Source: an uncultured Oscillospiraceae bacterium (lineage in GTDB: Bacteria; Bacillota; Clostridia; Oscillospirales; Oscillospiraceae). Taken from it: a stretch of DNA of 30,302 bases. Positions 19,490-28,250 of this stretch are shown piece by piece. Numbering within the stretch: the first letter of the stretch is position 1; every line of letters starts with the position of its first letter. The position numbers were made by a program, and so were the translations under genes. The stretch covers positions 1 through 30,302 of the forward strand of contig CAJTVO010000031.1 of assembly GCA_910579485.1 (NCBI GenBank), given 5' to 3'. The notes beneath the pieces are model-generated. The model did no database searches and was not told the DNA's origin. It saw only the letters and a list, made by a program, of their open reading frames with translations.

Positions 19490-22400
19490 ACATACGCCCC
19501 TCTCGCGGCATCCGTCTGGATGTTGGCCATCGCGTCCTCCACGGCCTCCTGCAGTTCGCCCCGGCGAACATAGTCCTCCAGAGCCTGCACTGTCTCGGGC
19601 GTGGCGTTTCCTTCAAGATGGATATGGATCTCCACCTTGATTGGCGCAGAGTTCCCCATTCCGGCAGCCGGGATCACTTCCGCAGCCGCTGCCGCCAGAT
19701 TCTCAGTGTTGGAACCGTTATAAGACGCCGCATCGTTGTAGGCCGTGTGAGCGGTGGTGCTTTTTGCCATCAGCCCCGACACATTGCCGGTACCGTCAGC
19801 GTAGGAAGCCACATCCCCGTAATTGGCGTTCACGTATGCAAGCTGTGCGGAGATGTCTGCGGGCAGCACGGTTTCTCCGCCCTGCATCCGCATCAACTCC
19901 GGTCCTTCCTCACCCACCCAGGCCCAGCCCGGAGGCGCATTGGATGTGCCGGAAGCATAAGCGCGCACACTGGTGTAGGCGCTGTCCATGTAAATTCCGC
20001 TTCCGACGTAAACCCTTCCTCCTGCCAAAGCCTTGTTCGCCGCCTCTGCCAGCTGAGAATAGGCGGTTTGAACCTGCGGCAGCATATCCGCTGCTCCGTC
20101 AATGTAGCCCTGGATCGTGGCCTGCCCGCTGATTTTGGCCTCGTCTCCCAGATCCATGGCCTCAATATCATCGGCAAGTTCCTGCTGCAGCTCGTCCATG
20201 GCCTCAGAAAAACCCGTCTTGAGTTCGGCTACACTTCCGGCGGCGGCCTCCTGCTCTTCCTGGAGGGCCTGCCAGTTGGTGACCATAGCCCGCAGATCTT
20301 CATCGCTGGCGTTGGCAAGGCCGGCGATGGCGTTCACGCTGTCCTGGCTTCCGTCCGCAAAGCTGGCGATCACATCGCTCAAACCCTCAATATCCGCACT
20401 GCGCTGCGTCAGGGACTGCAGATTGGCATTGTAGTCCTGCCAATACGCGATCTGGCTCTCCAGCGCGGAATTGATGCTGCCCGCGCTGGTTTCCACCACG
20501 TCAGCCGCCTCGTCCCATAAAGCATACTGCCCAGAAATGGAATCCAGCGCGGCGTTGTACGCCTCGTTGTAGGCTTCCGTCAGCGCGGCCACTTGTTCGG
20601 TGGTATTCCCGATGACGTCCTGCAGTTCCTGGGTCTGGCGGGCCGCCTCAGCCTCGGCCTCCGTCTGAGCTTCCGTTGCACCTGTCAGGCGGTCATAGGC
20701 GTCCTGGGCGTCATTGATCACCGTCTCCGCTTCAGCAAGGGCCGCGTTGTCTTTTTCAACAGCCTTTGTGTAGGTATCAATGGCGTCCTGGGCATCGAAC
20801 ATCTCTGTGTTATATCCCAGCAGAGCATTTTGCAGCTGAGAATATTCCGACAGTTCTTCTGCGGTTAAGGCGACTTGCTTACTGTCCAGTTCATTCATCC
20901 GGTCCAGGGCAGCCGTCCGGTTTTTCTCCAAGGTCTCCATTCTGATTTGGGCCTCGGTGAGCTTGATGGAGTTTGCGGCAGCTTCGGTCATTACGGAGTT
21001 GTAATCCTCATACAGAGAATTCATATACTCCTGATATGCCTGCGCCTCGGCATTTGCTTTCCATGCGGCGGTCTGCTGCCGGAGAGCCTCTGTGCCGCCC
21101 TCAATAGCACCGGTCTCCAGATCAATATAATTGGTCAACTCCGGAATGGCGTTGCATAGCAACGACAGCGTATTGAGGTATGTGCGGCTGTGCTCGTTGG
21201 ACGCCTCGGTCCCTTCTCCCAGCGCCTCCAGCTTGTCGATGTAGATCTCCGCTACCTCCGCTGTGGCGCGGGTCTGGCTGGCGGTTTCCTGATAGGTACC
21301 TCCCGCCTCGTCCATTGCCTCTTGCATATCACGGGCAGCGGTAGTCAACTCCTTCACGGAGGGAACGCCATTGTCCGCCGCATCCGCCAGAGCGACCACC
21401 GCAGCAGTAATGCCGGCGACTGCCGCAGTCACGCCCATAATGATATTGACGCCGGGAATGGAAGCGGACAAGAGGGCAGAGGCCGCCGCCGCAAATTTAG
21501 CTCCCACAGAATACGCCATCAATGCCGCAGTCACCGTTCCAATCACTGCCGCGCCGGCGGCGATACCCTTGATAACACCGGGGTTATTCTGTACGAATCT
21601 GTCCAACCCGGAGAAAACATCGGTTCCGACTTCGTACAGAGTGCGCATCTCTGGAATAAACTGCTCCCCGATGGTGGTTCTCAAGGCGTCCCACGCACTG
21701 TTCATCAGCGTCAGCTGGCCGTTCATATTGTCCAGCTTGACATTGGCCATACGCTGGGCCGCCCCGGTGCAGTTGTTGATACTGTTGGTCAGGGAGGCAT
21801 AGTCGGCATCTGTGGCATTCAAAATAGCCAGCAGGCCATTATAACCGCGCTGGCCGGCGATTGCCTGGGCATTGTTGACGCGCTCGGCTTCGGTCATCTG
21901 CTCGAAGTATCCGCGCAGCTCATCGATGGTGGCGCCGAAGTCTTTCATGGTGCCGTCCGCCCTGACTGCAGAATACTCGTACTCGCCAAAGGCCGCGCCG
22001 GTAAGGGTAACGCCCTCCAGGAGCCCGTTGAACGTGTTCCGCAGGGCGGTACCGGCGATACTGCCCTTGACGCCGCTGTTGGCCATAAGTCCCATAGCTA
22101 CGGCTACGTCCTCAATGCTGTACCCCAGCGCCCCGGCCACGGACGCGCTCATTTTGAACGTCTCGCCCATGATGGCCACATTGGTGTTGGAGTTGGTGGC
22201 CGCCGCGGCCAGGACATCTGAGAAGTGGGCCGTGTCCTTTGCCGTCAGTCCGAAGGCGCTGAGGCTGTCGGTCACGATGTCCGATACCATAGCCAGGTCT
22301 TCCCCGGAAGCCGCCGCCAACTGAAGGACGCCGTCCATGCCTTGCAGCATATCGGCCGCGTCCCAACCTGCCATAGCCATGTATCCCATGGCATCGGCGC

Positions 22401-23118
22401 TTTCTTTGGCGGTAAACTTGGTTGTGGCGCCCAGTTCCTTCGCCTGGGCGGACAGCGCGGCCATTTCCTCGTTGTTGGCTTGGGATAAAGCCTCCACATC
22501 GGACATAGCCGCCTCAAAATCTCCGGCGGCGCCAACGCACTCCACAAAGGCGTCTTTGACTTCTCCCAGCACATTGACAATTTCAGAAGTAATTGCGGAC
22601 TGCGCGATTGCGTCAAACGCCTGGGTGGTCTGTTCCCCGAAGCTGGCCGCGCTGTCGGCGGCCTTGTTCTGCTGCGCTTGCAGTTCTTTGATCTGCTCGG
22701 TAAGGCGGGCGTCGGCCTGGGCCAGATCCGCCGTATCCACACCGGCCTCCTGGAGTTTCTGGCTGGTGGCCTCTAACCGCTGCTTCTGCCGCTCCAAAGC
22801 CTCTTCGGTGCTTTTGATGCGCTGCTCCAGCTTCAGCTTTTCCCGCTCCAGTCCAGCGGTAGAGCCGGTGGTTTCGTTGATCTCCTTCTGGAGCAGATCG
22901 TGTTGCTGCTGAAGATTGGCCAGCTTGGTTGTGGTGGAGGCGACCGCCTGCTCCTGCTTCTGATAACTGGAGACATTGGCTTGCAGCTTTTGAAGGTTCT
23001 GTACCTCCTTGCCCAACTTGGAAAATTCCTGCTGCGCCTTACTGAAGGTCCCCTGGAAATTGCCGTTCAGAGACGCATTCAGGGCAAACAGCATTTCGTA
23101 CTCTTTCCTATTTGCCAC
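19486..23118 (-). CDS. Tail tape measure protein (TP901 core type)
   Basis: A 1210-residue tape measure. Residues about 20-165 form a long coiled coil. About 185-480 is the TP901 core: 'GAAGDFEAAMSDVEALSQ', 'LGATTKFTAKESADAMGYMA', 'SGVKGSIAGTALRNTFNGLL', with a repeated NNAQAIAGQRG segment. About 505-580 has hydrophobic, Ala-rich helices that may enter the host membrane during DNA transfer. About 690-1030 is coiled coil again, and the last 150 residues are Gly/Asn-rich with a membrane-proximal EVIPAAGMGNSAP end. It starts with GTG at 23118, twelve bases after AGGAGG, overlapping the frameshifted chaperone end by 11 bases. Length implies a tail of roughly 180 nm by the usual 1.5 angstrom per residue rule. 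Confidence 0.93.
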   Translation of the reverse strand: MANRKEYEMLFALNASLNGNFQGTFSKAQQEFSKLGKEVQNLQKLQANVSSYQKQEQAVASTTTKLANLQQQHDLLQKEINETTGSTAGLEREKLKLEQRIKSTEEALERQKQRLEATSQKLQEAGVDTADLAQADARLTEQIKELQAQQNKAADSAASFGEQTTQAFDAIAQSAITSEIVNVLGEVKDAFVECVGAAGDFEAAMSDVEALSQANNEEMAALSAQAKELGATTKFTAKESADAMGYMAMAGWDAADMLQGMDGVLQLAAASGEDLAMVSDIVTDSLSAFGLTAKDTAHFSDVLAAAATNSNTNVAIMGETFKMSASVAGALGYSIEDVAVAMGLMANSGVKGSIAGTALRNTFNGLLEGVTLTGAAFGEYEYSAVRADGTMKDFGATIDELRGYFEQMTEAERVNNAQAIAGQRGYNGLLAILNATDADYASLTNSINNCTGAAQRMANVKLDNMNGQLTLMNSAWDALRTTIGEQFIPEMRTLYEVGTDVFSGLDRFVQNNPGVIKGIAAGAAVIGTVTAALMAYSVGAKFAAAASALLSASIPGVNIIMGVTAAVAGITAAVVALADAADNGVPSVKELTTAARDMQEAMDEAGGTYQETASQTRATAEVAEIYIDKLEALGEGTEASNEHSRTYLNTLSLLCNAIPELTNYIDLETGAIEGGTEALRQQTAAWKANAEAQAYQEYMNSLYEDYNSVMTEAAANSIKLTEAQIRMETLEKNRTAALDRMNELDSKQVALTAEELSEYSQLQNALLGYNTEMFDAQDAIDTYTKAVEKDNAALAEAETVINDAQDAYDRLTGATEAQTEAEAEAARQTQELQDVIGNTTEQVAALTEAYNEAYNAALDSISGQYALWDEAADVVETSAGSINSALESQIAYWQDYNANLQSLTQRSADIEGLSDVIASFADGSQDSVNAIAGLANASDEDLRAMVTNWQALQEEQEAAAGSVAELKTGFSEAMDELQQELADDIEAMDLGDEAKISGQATIQGYIDGAADMLPQVQTAYSQLAEAANKALAGGRVYVGSGIYMDSAYTSVRAYASGTSNAPPGWAWVGEEGPELMRMQGGETVLPADISAQLAYVNANYGDVASYADGTGNVSGLMAKSTTAHTAYNDAASYNGSNTENLAAAAAEVIPAAGMGNSAPIKVEIHIHLEGNATPETVQALEDYVRRGELQEAVEDAMANIQTDAARGAYV

Positions 23119-23697
23119 GTCTGCTCGCCGCCTCCTTTCTCCGCTGTTCGTTTTCCGCCTCTATCATGTTGTTGGCCATGATCCAGGGACCTAACTCCAC
23201 CAAAGGCAGCGCCAGCCATTCAAAGGCTGGCGTGTTGTTATTTCTCGCCAGGATCAGGCATTGCTTCCGGAGCCAGCGCCCCCCGTCACCCGCCTTGACC
23301 CCGACTGCAGTAAAAAACGCCGCGCGGCGGAACAAATTGCCCGGAACTCCGGCAGCGGAAGAGCGTACAGCGCATCGGTGGTGATCGTCCGAAATCCGTC
23401 AGCATTGCGGTACGTGCAGGCACGCGCAGCCATTGCCGTCAGATATTCGGGGGTGAACTCGGCAATGACTGTGGTCACGTTCCGGTTCAGGAGCTCACGC
23501 TCAATGGAGGTACTGTCTTTGCCGCTGAGAGTCTTCCAGTTGAAGGTCAGCTTTTCGTAGGTCTCCCCCTGGTAGGTAAACGGCTCCTGAAACACATGGG
23601 TGTAGGAGCCAATGTCCTTCTGGGCCTGGGCTTCCTTCTCCAGCTGCTCCGCCTGTTCAGCGGAGTCCTGGACGGTGGTCCGATTTTCGTCATTCAT
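23108..23697 (-). CDS. Tail assembly chaperone, -1 frameshift product (G-T/E-E' type)
   Basis: Ribosomes slipping back one base at TTTTTTA (codons 128-129 of the zero frame) continue in the -1 frame, which stays open to 23108. They would make a 196-residue fusion: 129 residues of the short chaperone and about 67 of the second frame (TAVGVKAGDGGRW..., WLALPLVELGPWIMANN..., a basic end ...RRKEAASRRGK). The second frame has no plausible start of its own near the overlap. The T domain in lambda G-T binds tail tube and tape measure. The stop overlaps the tape-measure start, so the fusion also couples translation to it. Confidence 0.88.
23254..23697 (-). CDS. Tail assembly chaperone, zero-frame product
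   Basis: A 147-residue protein with an acidic N-terminus (ENRTTVQDSAEQAEQLEKEA), then the globular tail-chaperone core (FTYQGETYEKLTFNWKTLSG, AARACTYRNADGFRTI, LPLPEFRAICSAARRFLLQ). The pattern is that of phage tail assembly chaperones of the E/41/14 group, lying between tube and tape measure as in P2 (gene E) and lambda (gene G). Such proteins coat the tape measure during tube assembly and are absent from the virion. The zero frame ends at 23254 after the TTTTTTA heptamer, which allows a longer -1 product. Confidence 0.88.
   Translation of the reverse strand: MNDENRTTVQDSAEQAEQLEKEAQAQKDIGSYTHVFQEPFTYQGETYEKLTFNWKTLSGKDSTSIERELLNRNVTTVIAEFTPEYLTAMAARACTYRNADGFRTITTDALYALPLPEFRAICSAARRFLLQSGSRRVTGGAGSGSNA
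23311..23317 (-). promoter_or_regulatory. Programmed -1 ribosomal frameshift site
   Basis: The sense strand reads CGT TTT TTA in the zero frame, so the heptamer is T TTT TTA, a perfect X XXY YYZ slippery sequence. Both P- and A-site codons re-pair as TTT after the shift. A GC-rich stretch (CTGCAG..., GGCGGGTGACGGGGG) follows and could fold as a stimulator. Confidence 0.88.
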
Positions 23698-23759
23698 GAA
23701 GAAACTCCTTTCGATTTCAATAACGCCCGGTGCGCAATCTGCAGCACCGGGCGTTTCTC

Positions 23760-24287
23760 TTAGCTATAGCCCAACGCCTTGCGGACGTCGGCCATGTAGT
23801 CCTTGCCGTTGACGCGGAAGATCATGTTGCGCTTATCGATGTACCACAGTTCCGCGCCATTGCGGTAGGCCGCGTACAGATACACATCGAACTGCCCAGT
23901 GGAGTCGGCAGCAGTGGCAGGAGCAACAGTGCCGGATTTCATATCCTTGGGACGAGCGATGAACACGTACTTGTTGGCCCACGTGCCAATTTCCGCATCC
24001 TCAATGTCCCAAAACTCCTCCGCCACGCGGAGTTCGATCTGGTGCTTGCGCTGCTCCAAAAACAAGGCGAAGGTTTTCGGGTCGGAATGGCTCAGGAACT
24101 TCATTCCCAGTACCATATTCTTGATCATTCCCATGATGGGAACGTCGACTTCGCCCATCATGCCGGAGCCCATGAGCGTGACGACCATGTTGGTAATATC
24201 CGGGAGAGTGATGGTGGCAAGGCCCACCTCGTTGACGCTGTCCTCATAGACACGGAAATTGATATATGCGGCAGGATATTGTGTCAT
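23760..24287 (-). CDS. Major tail tube protein (P2 FII-like)
   Basis: A 175-residue protein with the FII-type layout: YPAAYINFRVYEDSVNEVGL, then alternating strands (TLPDITNMVVTLMGSGMMGE, EVDVPIMGMIKNMVLGMKFL) and 'RKHQIELRVAEEFWDIEDAE', which is characteristic of P2-like tube proteins. It polymerises inside the sheath as the inner tail tube. GGAGAAAAGCT precedes the ATG. It sits directly after the sheath gene, and before the chaperone pair, as in P2 (FI, FII, E/E'). Length matches the family (about 172). Confidence 0.93.
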   Translation of the reverse strand: MTQYPAAYINFRVYEDSVNEVGLATITLPDITNMVVTLMGSGMMGEVDVPIMGMIKNMVLGMKFLSHSDPKTFALFLEQRKHQIELRVAEEFWDIEDAEIGTWANKYVFIARPKDMKSGTVAPATAADSTGQFDVYLYAAYRNGAELWYIDKRNMIFRVNGKDYMADVRKALGYS

Positions 24288-24305
24288 AGCTTTTCTCCCT
24301 CCTTC

Positions 24306-25730
24306 TTACGCCGCCAGAGCCGATTCAACATAGCTGGTATCGTACTCCAGGATGAAGTCGCACTGCTGCATGGGGCTGGGCGGCGTAATGTAGATGTGGA
24401 TGTGGAGGATACCTGCCATCAGATCCAACAGATTGTTCTCGTTCTCCAGCATCACCGCTCTCGCTCCCAGCAACCGCTCTGTACCGACCAGCCCCGACAG
24501 CCAGATATTGCAGGTGTCCAGGATAGAGTCGATCAGCCGCCGGTTCATGGGTTTATCCAGCTTGCTCCAGAAGGTCCGAATGAGCGTATTGCCGACCCAG
24601 TCGAACATCCGGGAAACGGGGATAAACATATCCTTGACATCCGTGTTGCCAGGATAACAGGCGGTGTAATTGCCCTTGGCAACCCAGCCGCCCACCAGGA
24701 AGTTGACAGCTGTGACCACTCCGTAATCTCCGGCCACGATGTTGACCTGGGGCCAGCTGAGATTGATCTCCGTTCCATCTTCCAAGCAGCAGGTGTCCAT
24801 CTTGAGAGCCTTGTTGCTGGGACTCTCGTAGGGGCAGCCGGAGTTGAGCGTATCCACCTTTGCCATCAGGCCCGCCAACTGCGTGGACAGATGGAACTTG
24901 TAATCGCCCAGCTTGACCATGGGCCAGCAGACGATCTGATTCTCGTCCACGAAGTTGTTCTTGTTTTTGTACCCGGCCAGCTGGGAATATTCGGTGACAC
25001 CCTCCGCGCTGGAGTCTGCATCGATCAGGCACTTGCCATGGAAGAGGCCCATAATGCCTGCCGACTTGGTGGCCATGATTGCCGCAACAACGGTGTTGTG
25101 GGACCAACTGGGGGCGCAGAAAGTATCGGGAATCTTTCCGACGGCGGTCATACAGTCATCCACATGGCCGATGCCTTCCACGATGTCCGCCAGGACAACC
25201 TCATTAGGAGCGACCGCCGTGTAGTTGATCGTAAGTTTGTCCGCGTTATAGGAGGAACCGGTTTCCAGAAGTTCAACTACGCAGGAGTCTGTCTTATCAT
25301 CGTAGTAGACACTGTAGTCCTCGTCCTCCGCCAGCACCGTTTCGCCGCTGGTGACGTTGACAGTGCTGCTGATTGCCGCCAGAGGCAACCGAACCATGTG
25401 TTCATCCACGTCATACTCCTGCGCAGCCACGTCGTCCTTCATCTTGGCCGGGTCCATGACGTTGCAGAAGATCACCGGTTGGCAGCCGAACAGCTGAAAA
25501 TGGGAATAGATGAACTCGCACAGGGGATAGGTCTCCCAGTCATAGGAAAAGCCCAGCTTCGCCACCGCCTCGTCCCAACTGGTGCAAAGGATGGGGGTGT
25601 TGACCTTGCCGGGCTTGGATGCTGTATGAATAGGGGCAACCCCTGTCACATAGGGAAGTCCGGAATCCGCCACAACGGGGATGCTCACCGCTGTAGCCTG
25701 TTCCAGAACATGAATGCCAAGATTCGCCAT
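24306..25730 (-). CDS. Tail sheath protein (P2 FI-like)
   Basis: A 474-residue contractile sheath protein. Family landmarks: an N-terminal GIHVLEQATAVSIPVVADSG, 'PLCEFIYSHFQLFGCQPVIF', an insertion domain around residues 110-220 beginning KMKDDVAAQEYDV, and a C-terminal core with 'GDYGVVTAVNFLVGGWVAKG', 'VSRMFDWVGNTLIRTFWSKL' and the 'PMQQCDFILEYDTSY' end. P2 FI is about 396 residues; the insertion explains the difference. AAGGAGGGC precedes the ATG. Its presence shows that the phage is contractile-tailed (myovirus morphology). Confidence 0.94.
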   Translation of the reverse strand: MANLGIHVLEQATAVSIPVVADSGLPYVTGVAPIHTASKPGKVNTPILCTSWDEAVAKLGFSYDWETYPLCEFIYSHFQLFGCQPVIFCNVMDPAKMKDDVAAQEYDVDEHMVRLPLAAISSTVNVTSGETVLAEDEDYSVYYDDKTDSCVVELLETGSSYNADKLTINYTAVAPNEVVLADIVEGIGHVDDCMTAVGKIPDTFCAPSWSHNTVVAAIMATKSAGIMGLFHGKCLIDADSSAEGVTEYSQLAGYKNKNNFVDENQIVCWPMVKLGDYKFHLSTQLAGLMAKVDTLNSGCPYESPSNKALKMDTCCLEDGTEINLSWPQVNIVAGDYGVVTAVNFLVGGWVAKGNYTACYPGNTDVKDMFIPVSRMFDWVGNTLIRTFWSKLDKPMNRRLIDSILDTCNIWLSGLVGTERLLGARAVMLENENNLLDLMAGILHIHIYITPPSPMQQCDFILEYDTSYVESALAA

Positions 25731-25744
25731 GGGTTATGCCCTCC

Positions 25745-26149
25745 TTACTTGTTTTCGTTTTTCTTTGCCCGGTCTTGCTTTACCTGCTCAGCCAACTTTA
25801 CATAGTTGGCGTGCATGGCGTTTCCAGGGGTCTTGATCTTCAGCCGCATCGTCGGCAGAGAGTCTCCGGGAATCAGAAGCGTCTTGATCAGCGGGTACTT
25901 CTCAACCGCCTTCTGGACCTCAGACAGCGCATGGGCCCGGTCGCCGCGGTAGATTGTACCGTTCCGGATCAGACCCGCGATGTTCGGTCCGATGTAAATA
26001 TAAAAGCCGGAGGGCGGACCTCCAGCTTTTACCTTATTCTTCGGAGTCGATGTGTTGTCTGTAGAAACCGTGGGCGGCTCCTGGGCCGGTTCGGCCACAG
26101 CCGGGACCTGGTCCTGATTCTCCAATGTTGCTGCATCCTTTTTTGCCAT
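25745..26149 (-). CDS. Hypothetical protein preceding the sheath
   Basis: A 134-residue protein. Residues about 1-45 are a low-complexity, Pro/Thr/Glu-rich tail (VPAVAEPAQEPPTVSTDNTS); 46-120 a compact domain with 'GPPSGFYIYIGPNIAGLIRN' and 'GDRAHALSEVQKAVEKYPLI'; the C-terminus is basic. It resembles hypothetical proteins found just upstream of sheath genes in clostridial myophages. The ATG at 26149 has AAGGAAGG six bases upstream, better placed than the TTG six codons earlier. It overlaps the preceding gene by 116 bases in a different frame, which is unusual here; see that entry. No function assigned. Confidence 0.75.
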   Translation of the reverse strand: MAKKDAATLENQDQVPAVAEPAQEPPTVSTDNTSTPKNKVKAGGPPSGFYIYIGPNIAGLIRNGTIYRGDRAHALSEVQKAVEKYPLIKTLLIPGDSLPTMRLKIKTPGNAMHANYVKLAEQVKQDRAKKNENK

Positions 26150-26660
26150 AAGATACCTTCCTTTCAATGACGGGGAGATGCCACGTAGTGATCATCTCTC
26201 CTAAATAAAATGGCGAAACTGCGGTCTGATTCGGATTCCCGGGGTACACCAGCGTCTCCACTCCGGCATCCAAATCCAGCTTAAACTGCCCACCAATGAC
26301 CACTTCTTCCAGGAGGGCAATGCGCGTCCGTTCCATCAGGTTCAAAAGCGCCAACTTGCCCTCCTGCTCATTCTCGTGATACACACAGAAACAGGTGCGT
26401 ACCACAGCAGTGGACTGCATGAATTTCCCGCCGCCGGGGCGCTGGACCATCGCATCCTTGCTGGTAACGATCTCATGGGTGGTGAAGGGGGCTTTCCTGG
26501 CGTAGGAGCGCAGTTCCGGCAGGCAAGGTGTGTACACCGTAGCCGGCCGGTCAGCAGGTGGCTCCATATCCTCCTCCTGGGGCTGAACGGGGAGCAGCAG
26601 GTCCCCGGTGTGTTCCTCGCTGAATTCTTTCAGTTGCTCCAGTAACGTGATCTTTGTCAT
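26034..26660 (-). CDS. Hypothetical tail-completion-type protein with long 3' overlap
   Basis: A 208-residue protein. Residues about 1-165 form a plausible domain: MTKITLLEQLKEFSEEHTGD, a Pro-rich linker, then strands around KFMQSTAVVRTCFCVYHENE and 'MERTRIALLEEVVIGGQFKL' to 'GEMITTWHLPVIER'. That arrangement and the position resemble tail-terminator or tail-completion proteins found between gpZ and sheath. The last roughly 38 residues (GCSNIGESGPGPGCGRTGPG) are low-complexity and lie inside the start of the next gene in another frame, so the domain itself probably ends near 'VIER'. Start ATG at 26660, four bases after gpZ. Function inferred from position only. Confidence 0.65.
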   Translation of the reverse strand: MTKITLLEQLKEFSEEHTGDLLLPVQPQEEDMEPPADRPATVYTPCLPELRSYARKAPFTTHEIVTSKDAMVQRPGGGKFMQSTAVVRTCFCVYHENEQEGKLALLNLMERTRIALLEEVVIGGQFKLDLDAGVETLVYPGNPNQTAVSPFYLGEMITTWHLPVIERKVSYGKKGCSNIGESGPGPGCGRTGPGAAHGFYRQHIDSEE

Positions 26661-26664
26661 GGCG

Positions 26665-27399
26665 TCACCTCATGTAGCCGCTCAGGATAGCGAGGACGTT
26701 GTGGTCAAGGTCTTTCTCGAAGGACTTCATGGCATCCTCCGCCAGCGTCTTCTCCACATCCTCGCTCCCAAGCATCTGGGGGACGGACGGGCCAAACAAT
26801 TCCTCGATCTCATCCTTGCCATTGGAGGTCATGCCGCCTGTCCGCTCGAAGATGCCGGTGTGTCCGGTACCCATCCGGGCCACGAAGGCCCGCTCGAAAC
26901 TATACGGGGATGTGCTTTTGAGGACATGACCGGAAGCGGCCACGCTGGGGTACATCAGCCTCCAGTGATCCCCTCCGGCCATGACGGGCAGCCGCCCGCT
27001 GGTGTCCTTGGTCGGTTGGTGGGGTGAAGCCCCATCAAAGCGGAACAACGGAATGCGCGCCCCACTGAAACGGACAAAGGCTTGCACTCCGCTGTCGTAT
27101 GAATAGGTTACCTGGACGTTTTCGTTCTCCCGGATATTGGCGGCAGATATAGCGTACCGCTCCCGGACGGCGCTCACATTGGAGCGGCGCAGACGGGCTA
27201 CAGCCTTATTGATGGCGCTGCGAACCGCTTTCTCTACGCCGCCTTCTACGCCGGCCAGCAATTTGGCAGCACGATCCACCGCCTCCTGACCGGCCACAGA
27301 CATCTGTATGCCGGCGAACCCGCCGCCATCGGTGGGGCCTAGGTATTCTCCCCCGCCGATGCGTATACGTGCCTCCCGGCTGATGCCGCTCTCGCTCAC
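26665..27399 (-). CDS. Minor tail protein Z-like (tail completion)
   Basis: A 244-residue protein resembling phage minor tail protein Z (lambda gpZ type, related to HK97 gp10-like proteins). The first helix region 'EAVDRAAKLLAGVEGGVEKA' is followed by 'VRSAINKAVARLRRSNVSAV', and then by 'ISAANIRENENVQVTYSYDS', the family's usual pattern. The C-terminal helix (AMKSFEKDLDHNVLAILSGY) is also typical. The GTG at 27399 overlaps the previous stop as GTGA. In lambda, Z acts on tail attachment to heads. The assignment is by pattern and position. Confidence 0.75.
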   Translation of the reverse strand: MSESGISREARIRIGGGEYLGPTDGGGFAGIQMSVAGQEAVDRAAKLLAGVEGGVEKAVRSAINKAVARLRRSNVSAVRERYAISAANIRENENVQVTYSYDSGVQAFVRFSGARIPLFRFDGASPHQPTKDTSGRLPVMAGGDHWRLMYPSVAASGHVLKSTSPYSFERAFVARMGTGHTGIFERTGGMTSNGKDEIEELFGPSVPQMLGSEDVEKTLAEDAMKSFEKDLDHNVLAILSGYMR

Positions 27400-27761
27400 T
27401 GTGCCATCGCCTCCAATTCAACGTGTAGCATCCCCATGTGGCTGGTGGATGCAACCACATAGTATCTCTGAAAGAACCTGCCGCCCTCGCGGGTGGCAAT
27501 CTCCAGGCTGGCCCCCTGCTTCGGAACCTTGCCGCCAATGTCCTCCTGGGCGCAGTAGAGTGTGGCGGTCATCATGTGGAGGCCCTGGACATGGTCATCG
27601 GTCAGGCGGTCACGCTTTTCTTGCACGGGACCCTCCAGCACCACGGGAATATCCGGGTATTCCTCCCCGTCATATCGGATGGTGCGGTTCTCGGCGAACT
27701 CGCTGGTATTCAGAAAGATTTTGTGGATGTCCCGCTTGACCATGTCCTTGAATTTGCTCAT
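27396..27761 (-). CDS. Conserved phage head-tail region protein
   Basis: A 121-residue protein beginning MSKFKDMVKRDIHKIFLNTS, with 'TIRYDGEEYPDIPVVLEGPV', 'LTDDHVQGLHMMTATLYCAQ', 'FQRYYVVASTSHMGMLHVEL'. This set of motifs matches a family I have seen next to gp10/Z genes in clostridial prophages, probably a head-tail connector or minor tail protein, formally of unknown function. Its ATG at 27761 overlaps the previous stop as ATGA and its own stop overlaps the Z GTG, so three genes in a row are translationally coupled. Confidence 0.75.
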   Translation of the reverse strand: MSKFKDMVKRDIHKIFLNTSEFAENRTIRYDGEEYPDIPVVLEGPVQEKRDRLTDDHVQGLHMMTATLYCAQEDIGGKVPKQGASLEIATREGGRFFQRYYVVASTSHMGMLHVELEAMAQ

Positions 27762-28249
27762 TGCACAATATCTCCCGTGCTGAGAGCGGGCGGAGTGTCT
27801 CCATCATCCGGCGTACCCGCCGCCACGATCAGCACAGCCCTCTCGTGGTTGTTCTTGGCCCCGGAGATATCCACGCCCAAGTCCTGGGCCATCTGCACCA
27901 GGTCATCTTTCGGCATACGCTCCAGCCGTTTCACCTCAGTTGAATCTCCATCACCCTCATCGCCCTCCCCCGGGATCTCAGCGGGGGACATATCGCCAGG
28001 GGTATCCTGCGGCGCCCCTGGCTCCGTATCGCTACCAGGGAGCAGCACAGGAGGCGCGCAGGGGGCCTCAGCGGGGAGCGCGCAGGGGGCCTGCGTGGGG
28101 GCGTCCGCATAGACGGCGACATCCAGGGCCACCAGCCGGGCGGCCTCCTCGTCCGAGAGGGTCACAAACTCCCCTTTGGCCACGGGTAGCACCCGCCCCT
28201 TCTCATCCCTACGGCCATAGACGCCGGCCTTAATTACAACATCACGCAT
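27758..28249 (-). CDS. Hypothetical head-region protein with SAP/HeH-like C-terminus
   Basis: A 163-residue protein. Residues about 1-45 form a small domain (MRDVVIKAGVYGRRDEKGRV, KGEFVTLSDEEAARLVALDV). About 50-110 is a Pro- and Ala-rich linker with a near-repeat (CALPAEAPCAPP) then acidic GDEGDGDSTE. About 112-150 is a helix-extended-helix motif (LERMPKDDLVQMAQDLGVDI followed by NNHERAVLIVAA) of the SAP/HeH/Rho-N type found near capsid genes. The ATG at 28249 lies one base after the capsid stop (TGAGATG), so it is translated by coupling. Longer frames extending upstream are antisense or out-of-frame capsid sequence. Function unknown. Confidence 0.75.
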   Translation of the reverse strand: MRDVVIKAGVYGRRDEKGRVLPVAKGEFVTLSDEEAARLVALDVAVYADAPTQAPCALPAEAPCAPPVLLPGSDTEPGAPQDTPGDMSPAEIPGEGDEGDGDSTEVKRLERMPKDDLVQMAQDLGVDISGAKNNHERAVLIVAAGTPDDGDTPPALSTGDIVQ

Positions 28250-28250
28250 C

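Noticed and set aside
23730..25805. Long plus-strand open frame (691 codons) opposite the sheath and tube genes
   Set aside because: It is antisense to well-supported sheath and tube genes, has no family resemblance, and long antisense frames are common in GC-rich DNA.
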